Shown: piece after piece, positions 57,601 through 64,000 of the stretch | How positions within the stretch are numbered: position 1 is the first letter of the stretch | Layout: each line of letters starts with the position of its first letter | NCBI GenBank assembly: GCA_947561395.2 | Contig: OX387186.1 | Coordinates: 48,937,220 to 49,001,219 of the forward strand | Direction of reading: 5' to 3' | Source: Buxus sempervirens | Taxonomy: Eukaryota > Streptophyta > Magnoliopsida > Buxales > Buxaceae | DNA length: 64,000 nt | Translations under genes and position numbers: made by a program | The notes under the pieces: generated by a model | The model's input: the letters and a program-made list of their open reading frames with translations, nothing else | Told to the model about the DNA's origin: nothing | The model's database searches: none

Positions 57601-60600
57601 GGTGTTTTACCTGCATTGAAGCGCACAAGTCTACTGGATTTCCCAAGATAACTTGAAAACCATTCTGCTGCTTCAGCTCCTTCATCCAATGCAGACCCAG
57701 ACCACTCCCATAAGGAGACACCGTTAATTATTTGCCAAGATTTTCTCAAAGAAACCTTTAGTATATTCATCCCAGGGGCCCTCAAAACTGAATATAAAAT
57801 GACCGATAATTGTTAGAGAAGAAAACTATCTATGAAGCCATTTTTAGTGCAGGGGTGTCCAACAACAAAACAAATTTCTCTTTGAAACTGCAAAATGAAG
57901 ACAGAAGAGAGAGAGAGAACCATTCCAACCCTTTAAGAAATATGGATGTAAATCTTATCATTGAGAGAAGATTTCTCCAAATTTGTCAGTTGAGAAGCTT
58001 TAAGATCAAATTGAATGAACCATAGAGAAAACAAAACTTCTTTTTAATGCCTATGTATATTAATTAAAATGTTATAACAAGGAAAGACCATGAAAACAAT
58101 GAAGAGTAATTGGCAACACTGAAAATATCTTGTTCCAACTAGTTAGAGAACTGACATATAGTGAATTATTCTATTGTTCCTTCATTCAATCTAACCAAGT
58201 ACCAAAAACAGTATTTCTTAGCCCCAATTTCTGTTCAACATAATTGAAAGTTCCATAGTGTGAAAACTTAGATTTGTGTCTTCCCAAAACTTGAGGATCA
58301 TTAGCCACTTGGTCATGAGGAACATGAATGTAAAATTATGGATATTTCTCAACCACTAAATCTCAAGTCTCCTTTGGATGTACATCCTAGATCAATTATG
58401 TTTGAAAGCTTGAAAGAAGATGGAAATCTGATCTCAAATTGTACTAATGACAACTTGATATAAACTCAAATCTAGGATACTAAATGATTCACGTATTTTG
58501 AGAGACTATCTTAAAATTATGCATTTTAATGAAGTGTGTGAGATACACAATAGCAACCTTTTATTAGGTTAGATGGGCTGACAACCTTCCATGTTTAGAT
58601 ACTTATTAAGGCTCTAGCCCATTCAAGTTTATCCTTTTGATACTAATCTCCAGGAACCCTCTTTGGATTCAATATAATCTCAAGCGATTATCAATAGACA
58701 ATTATTCAAACCAGAGCTTTTCAATCATGCCTCACTTTGACAGTCTTCTCTGTCATGGTTTTTGGCCGGGGGGAACCCTCCTATTTGGCTTATTATAGAA
58801 ACTTGTTGAATATTACCAAAAACTTTTAGGCTTGAAAGATTGCTTTAATATAATTTACAAGTGAGAAAAAGTACTTTATTAAGCAACCCCAAATCCAGCC
58901 TTAGTTTTCTCTCTTTCTTCATCTTTTGTCACCTGTGAAAGCATGATAATTTCCAAAATTGGTCTTATCCTTTTTCCAAACATATGAATTCCACTCTGTA
59001 TAAGCAAGTGCAACATGTTTTCCAGCATTTTTCAAGAAATCATACAATTTATCCATTTCTCCTTGATTAAGGTCCCATTGAGGCCATCCTTTCTTTGCCC
59101 AAGGGGCCTCGTCTTCCATGCCATAGGGACTCTCTTTGTTGACAAATTTCATAGGCTTATTTTGATATTTCATTTTCAAAAGAAATAAAAAGAGATTAGC
59201 TTCTTTTCTGATCTCATCCAACTACTATGTTGGCTGCTCTATAACCTTACAAAAGTTTTTCTGATCCACATCTCTAGGTCCTCCAATGACAAACTTCAAA
59301 ATCCTGCTAGATAAAAAAAAATTGCACACATGCACACACACACAATCGCAGAAAAAAAATGAATATGTACTAAAGGGGTGAATGATTTTACTGAAGTTTC
59401 TCCTTGCCTTCAAATATCTTTAAATCTTTCCTAATTTTTTGAGGCATTTTTTAAGTTTTATGACAACTTCTAATTTTTTTTTTTTTGATCAAATTCTGCT
59501 AACAAAAAATCAGGAGATATGACATCATTCTTTCCTTTAAAATAGTAAACAATATATTCCTTTCCTTTGTTATCCAAGGTATTTTTCTTAAACTTTAAAC
59601 CAAGACCCTTAATAATGGAAAACTAGATAAACTGCTTGGAGGATCTTATATCCCGTTTCATTGAATAGATAAGTTCCATCAGGACAAAATCTGTAAAATT
59701 CCTACAAATTTGGAATCCAACAATCAACAAAAGAATTAGGTCCATCTACTATCCATATAAGTGATCAAATCATAGCTTTATCCCAATTTTTGAGACTCAT
59801 TGTAAGTTTGTAACAAATTTCCTATTAGATTATCATGAAATTGGATAGTTGAGGTGTTCCACGAGGAGTACTTTTAGAACCAAGACAAATACTTCTTCAA
59901 TGCAAGCAATGAAACTGCAATGAAATCAACTGGTATATAATACCTAGATGTATGTCATAGAATGAATCAAGAAAAGTAGTGGCTTGCTAGGGAACATAAA
60001 CCTATATAACTTATAGTGTGAGGCCAAAACTTCTATTCTTGCAACCTTTAAACAAAAGATGTAATCCACTTCATCAAGGGCCAGATATCCACTCAAGAAG
60101 ATAAGGCAATTCAGAATTTTCTTTCTATGGGAATAACAAGAAAGACTTTAAACCCTCCCATGTGCAACTTTCCTACATTCTGACTCAGAAAAAAAATAAA
60201 TAAATAAGATAATTTTGAAAAAAATATATATATATTAGGAGAATTATAATTGTAGACTTTATGTCTAAGATATGTATAATGCCTGTGCACTTCAAAAGTT
60301 AGTTTCAGTAGCTATGTATACTCAATGCTCATTGTAATATGTTTACTTAATTATTAACGGGGTTTCAGGTTAACTTCAAGCTTTTTAAGCATCGTGTGGA
60401 ATCTCAATTACTTGAATATATAGTCCACCAATTGTAATCTGCAACAAAAACTACTTATTCTTTGGATTATGAATTAATAATAGAAAGGTGCATACAGAAA
60501 CTTCTTTTCAGGTCTGTTCACACTGAATGAAAAAAAAATTAGATTTTTGATAATTAGTTTTGGTTTGTCGAAAACATTTTTAAAGAGCCCCTTATATTCA

Positions 60601-63600
60601 AGAAAGTAAGTAAAATCAGGGGGATTCCTTTTTCCATTCGAGATTGAATCATTGTCTAAAGTGGTGGACATGCACAATTGGGGTTGAACAAATAAGCTGC
60701 CCCCATAAAATCTGTACCTCACCAGGTTTCAAAGTATTGAGTGTTTCACAAAATAACCCTGCCTATAAAATATAAATTATCTCGTAATTTCCCACAGTTG
60801 GAAGGATTATCCCAAAAATAATCAGACAAGGTCATTTATTCCTCTAATGAAACAGCGAGTCAATGCTATGCATATGTGGAATTTGTTGCGTAAAAAATAT
60901 GCACAAATATAACTATTTTGGAGAAACTAATGGAGATATAAAAAAGAAAATTTCCAAATGGCAAGTTATTTTGCAAAAATCACATTCATACCTAAGTAAG
61001 AGTCAGTAGTAGGTTGCCAACCCTCAATAAATGCCTCATTTGGCAGCTCTACGTCAACTAGAGCAAGCTTTGGTTCCACTCTTTGGGTATATGCCCTTCC
61101 TTTGGAGTTCACAACCAGCCACTGTCTGTCCCAACCGAATCCTGTGAATTCAAGCACAAAAGAGATGAAGATCAATTACCAGGTCGATAAAGAGATTTTA
61201 GTATTTAGACCTGACCTAACCAACATTGCTCAATCTAGGCTGACTGAAATGCAGAGTTTGCAGTACAATACTGCCTAAGTTTTATATTGCTGATCCAAAT
61301 ATTGAAATTTATGTCAATCAGTCATTTACCATTACTTAAAGAAATAAATTGCAATGAATCATTAATGCCATCAAGGGACGGTTTGCACTATTTCATTCTA
61401 ATATAGTATAATAAAATACATGAAAATCTTTAAAAAAAAATGAATTACATGATAGTAATGGGAATTGGAATGTCCTGTGGATTAGACTTATTTTAATTAA
61501 TAAGCTGCAAATTTGTTAGACTAATCAGGATAAGCTTAAATATCTATCTTCAAAAGCCACACAAGTCTATAGGGAGCAACTCACACTGCAATTTGTAAAG
61601 TAGTTTTACATCTACCATTAAGTCAATCTTATAGTTAAATTTCATCTTTTTTATGTTATTTATGCAGATAATAGTGTAGTCAATATTTGAAATTTTGAAA
61701 CCATTATTTTGAGTTATATTCTTCAATAGTGTGTTATGCTGAGCTGCTATAATATTTTATTAGTTTTATATACAATTAGTATTGAATTTTATTTAGTAAC
61801 AAATTTTTTCAGAGCATAAAATGACTATGCAAAAAGCCATTTTGTGAGAGTCATTACATATAATTAAACATCAGAGATTAAGTTTATTTTCCTCCACCCC
61901 ACCCCAACCCCACTGCGGCACACAAACACACCGTAGAACATCATTCTAAACCTTTACCGAAGGTCCCAAGACTATTTTCATCTTCCTCCAAACTTTATTT
62001 TTTTCAAAATCTAATACATCTGTATTTGTTCGCGATACTCATCTAAAATTTCCTACTATGTAATCTTTTTACATTAATTTCAATGAACATGGTCTTTCAT
62101 TTGTTTAGTTATGTTTTAGCTACAAAAGTCAGTCTCAATAGCAGAAAAAAAAGAAAACTCTTGTTCAGAAAGTCTATGAATTTATCAATTCCATACAGTG
62201 TATCAGAATGAGAATTTACATTATTTATACAGGGCATTTTAAAAGACTACTTTTGATATAATGGGACGGAATATAGACACAATATTTATGAGAACATCAA
62301 TTTATTCATCTGTGAAACCATATGGATTTGAACATGAATGTCTGTGAAAATGAGGCCACAAAGAACACTGAAAAAAGGGCCATAGTTGTATGTGGGCAGA
62401 ACAAATTTAGTCACAATAACTAACATTTGATCCTTTAATTCCAAATGTGCGATGCAACAGATAAAATTAATGTCCAAGCGGCCTTTTAACTCATGAAATA
62501 GACATTTAAAAATACAAAGCCCAGAGCAACAAAACTAGAGCCAGACTTTATTCTGCGTAAACACAAATTTGGACTTAACATGAAAATTAAAAAGTCAAAA
62601 AGGAAAAGCGTGGCTATTAGCAATAAAATAACAAACACTTATTGCTTGAAGGTTTCATTTTCATCACTTACACTTTTAGTACAATAAGTGACTGACAGGA
62701 GTAAAGGGAGCCATTGATGCGAAGCTCTCATTATTTGTGAGACTAGATCATGTGGTTCCCAAGATGGGGCATGGAGGGAGTCCATGTTCTGGCAGCTTAC
62801 CCATAGAGGAGTTGTAAGGGAACGTGCAGATCTTTCTTCATCATTTTTCTCCTTTTCCCTCTTATTTTTCATTTTAGGCATCTTAATTCCATTATTATTT
62901 TGTTCTTCCTCTTTTCCAATAAATTCTGCTGTTCATTTAAAAAAAAAGGTCAAAAGAAAACTGGGTTGAGAGAAGCAAGTTCTTTGACTGATTCTGGCAC
63001 TCTTGCTTCTTATCAAAGCTGAAAGTTTATCTTTTGGCATTCAAATTAAATGGCCCATCATTTTCTTTTTCTTTCAGTCATGCAAAGCATTATTTTAGAG
63101 AATTCAACTCCAAAAGTAAATAGAGATCACATTACGCACAAGGCATAACTGAATCAGACTATCACAACAGATTAAAAGCCCATGTAATTGAAATCATAGA
63201 ATTTAAAATAGGAGAAATCTGAAAAAAAACTGTTCCAATGGAATAAAGTAAATTAAATAGTTCTTTTTCCGTAGAATAATAATACAGCAGTATTTGTAAA
63301 CTAAAGCTCTGTTCGAAGCAATTAGTAAAGGTCAGGCAACTTTAGAAACAGATGACTTGCAGTTGCAGTATTAAATTCTCCAAGGGCAGACAGAGAAGAG
63401 GAATATAATTGAAAAAAAAAATAGAGAAACAAACCAATAAACAATTTCAACACCAAAATCTTCGATAAAGACACAAAATGTAGAGATTCATGAGCTGGGT
63501 TGTTGTGGTTTTACCAGTAGCAGTAATGGGTGCTTGAGAAACAGAGATTCCTCTGCATGATTTAACTGGATATACGAAGATTGATGTAATTTTAGCTGTA

Positions 63601-63611
63601 ACCCTCTCCAT
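54659..63611 (-). CDS. MOSC-domain molybdenum-cofactor protein, mARC-like
   Basis: Eight coding exons on the minus strand: 63611-63515, 61141-60992, 57787-57611, 55884-55796, 55707-55643, 55504-55402, 55024-54914 and 54784-54659, all GT-AG. They join in frame to 305 aa. The protein begins MERVTAKITSIFVYPVKSCR (MOSC N-terminal beta-barrel domain), then FGWDRQWLVVNSKGRAYTQR and LWEWSGSALDEG, then the MOSC domain with FADQYPFMLISQGSLDALN, INRFRP, ILVDGCEPFDEDLW and GVKLCSRCKVPT. Cys226 in SRCK aligns with the cysteine that binds the molybdenum cofactor in mARC amidoxime reductases. The end is KVIKVGDPVHVIMK. The protein lacks the aminotransferase part of full cofactor sulfurases, so the mARC-like N-reductive role is an inference; plant databases often call it a molybdenum cofactor sulfurase family protein. 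Introns 1-3 are 1.7-3.2 kb. Confidence 0.92.
56021..56396 (+). repeat. 188-bp tandem duplication
   Basis: 56021-56208 and 56209-56396 are nearly identical and follow each other directly. Each unit holds 48 bp of host flank (including CCTGGCAC) plus 140 bp of the GC-rich start of the hAT-like element. It lies in intron 3 of the MOSC gene. Confidence 0.93.
56257..56961 (+). mobile_element. GC-rich hAT-like element in MOSC intron 3
   Basis: The left end is TAGGGGTGCTTATTGGGCC and the right end, reversed, is TATGGGTGCTCAACGGGCC. The flanking 8-bp duplication CCTGGCAC lies at 56249-56256 (and at 56061-56068 in the duplicated unit) and at 56962-56969. GC-rich terminal parts and an AT-rich centre resemble the element at 23950-28867. 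There is no transposase. A tRNA-Ser-like sequence lies inside. Confidence 0.7.
56421..56493 (-). tRNA. tRNA-Ser(UGA)-like sequence, probably pseudo
   Basis: The minus strand reads TGTCCTAGTGGTTAAGGAGA, then GGCTTGAAAGC with a TGA anticodon in the loop, then the T-arm GGTTCGAACCC and an acceptor-like CTCGAC that can pair with TCGATG at the start. The normal long variable arm of tRNA-Ser is shortened, giving about 72 nt instead of about 82-85. Both Pol III boxes are intact. It sits inside a hAT-like element, so it is a captured or decayed copy and not an assured functional gene. Confidence 0.5.
58875..59840 (-). pseudogene. Unrecognised decayed coding sequence in MOSC intron 2
   Basis: A minus-strand frame at 59221-58919 encodes 100 residues of protein-like composition (WAKKGWPQWDLNQGEMDKLY, KHVALAYTEWNSYVWKK). 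Upstream, between about 59840 and 59240, further protein-like pieces appear in shifting frames with stops (YRFCPDGTYLFNETGYKILQ, NKGKEYIVYYFKGKNDVISP). Together they look like an old protein of at least 250 residues, perhaps from a mobile element. I do not recognise the family. It cannot be an exon of the MOSC gene, whose exons are accounted for. Confidence 0.4.
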
Positions 63612-64000
63612 TTCTCTCTCACACACACTCTCTCTCTCTTTCTGTGAAACACCCCATCAGCTGATGAATTCCAAAATTTATATATTCAAACATTAAACAG
63701 TGGAATTTTTTTTTTTTTTTTTTTGTCCTCTTCGGGACTTCGGGTGCTAGATTGATTCTTTATTGATGGGTACTTGACCTAAAGAGCTAAAATCGAAAAG
63801 AGTTAAAAGAATGACAAGAATACGAGCAAAACGTGGAGGTTCTGTTTGTTTTCGTTTCCAAAAAAACAAAAAAATCGTGGAGGTTCTGGTCGGTAGAGTG
63901 TTTTTTTTTGGATCGGTTCTGGTCAGGAGAGTTGGTTTCTAAATTTACGCGAGGCAGTTGATAACATGGTGGACCCATCAAGACGATAAGTTTGGTCGGA
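63612..64000 (-). other. 5' UTR and promoter side of the MOSC gene
   Basis: A CT-rich stretch (63613-63641; GA-rich on the coding strand) lies just upstream of the ATG, as is common in plant 5' UTRs. A long T-run lies at 63706-63723. No further gene is visible before the window ends. Confidence 0.5.

Noticed and set aside
60474..60722. 82-codon minus-strand frame in MOSC intron 2
   Set aside because: Exon 2 joins exon 3 in phase with conserved protein sequence; this frame does not fit between them and resembles no family I know.

Overview
This is nuclear DNA of a flowering plant. It holds intron-rich plant genes with GT-AG introns (one GC-AG), LTR retrotransposons of plant type (a Tekay/Del chromovirus with an initiator-tRNA-Met primer site, solo LTRs, a TRIM), hAT and Harbinger-like DNA elements, and LINE remnants. 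Proteins resemble those of dicots, but I cannot name the species.

Left part (1-22 kb): a HAD-superfamily hydrolase gene of the HDHD3 type lies on + (5035-6373, 3 coding exons, 253 aa). An inverted partial copy of its own 3' end follows at 7120-7344. The mitochondrial phosphatidate cytidylyltransferase TAM41 gene lies on + (11527-20892, 10 coding exons, 332 aa), with LINE and MITE debris in and around its introns.

Middle part (22-53 kb): three copies of a cationic amino acid transporter (CAT) gene. Copy A (22211-23460) is a scrambled pseudogene with three separate fold-back inverted duplications. Copy B (31360-31457 plus 47395-49064) is a pseudogene split by a 15.9-kb Tekay insertion, and it also carries a TRIM and an inverted C-terminal piece. 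Copy C (51396-53159) is an intact 587-aa ORF. Between A and B is a nest: a hAT-like element (23950-28867) containing a 2.46-kb solo LTR and a 1.34-kb hAT element, then a second solo LTR (29432-30525). The Tekay insertion has the form LTR-internal-LTR-internal-LTR with a 6930-bp period. Two marker SNPs show that the middle LTR is a hybrid of the outer two, as expected from unequal recombination between LTRs.

Right part (53-64 kb): a MOSC-domain, mARC-like molybdenum-cofactor protein gene on - (63611 down to 54659, 8 exons, 305 aa). Its introns hold a hAT-like element with a duplicated end, a tRNA-Ser-like sequence and an unrecognised coding remnant.

The most unusual theme is repeated inverted duplication of gene fragments: HDHD3 3' end, CAT copy A three times, CAT copy B once. 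The large fold-back in copy A would give a hairpin RNA matching the intact CAT gene 29 kb away, so it is a candidate endogenous small-RNA locus. All exon structures come from reading frames, splice sites and protein similarity recalled from memory; no search was run.
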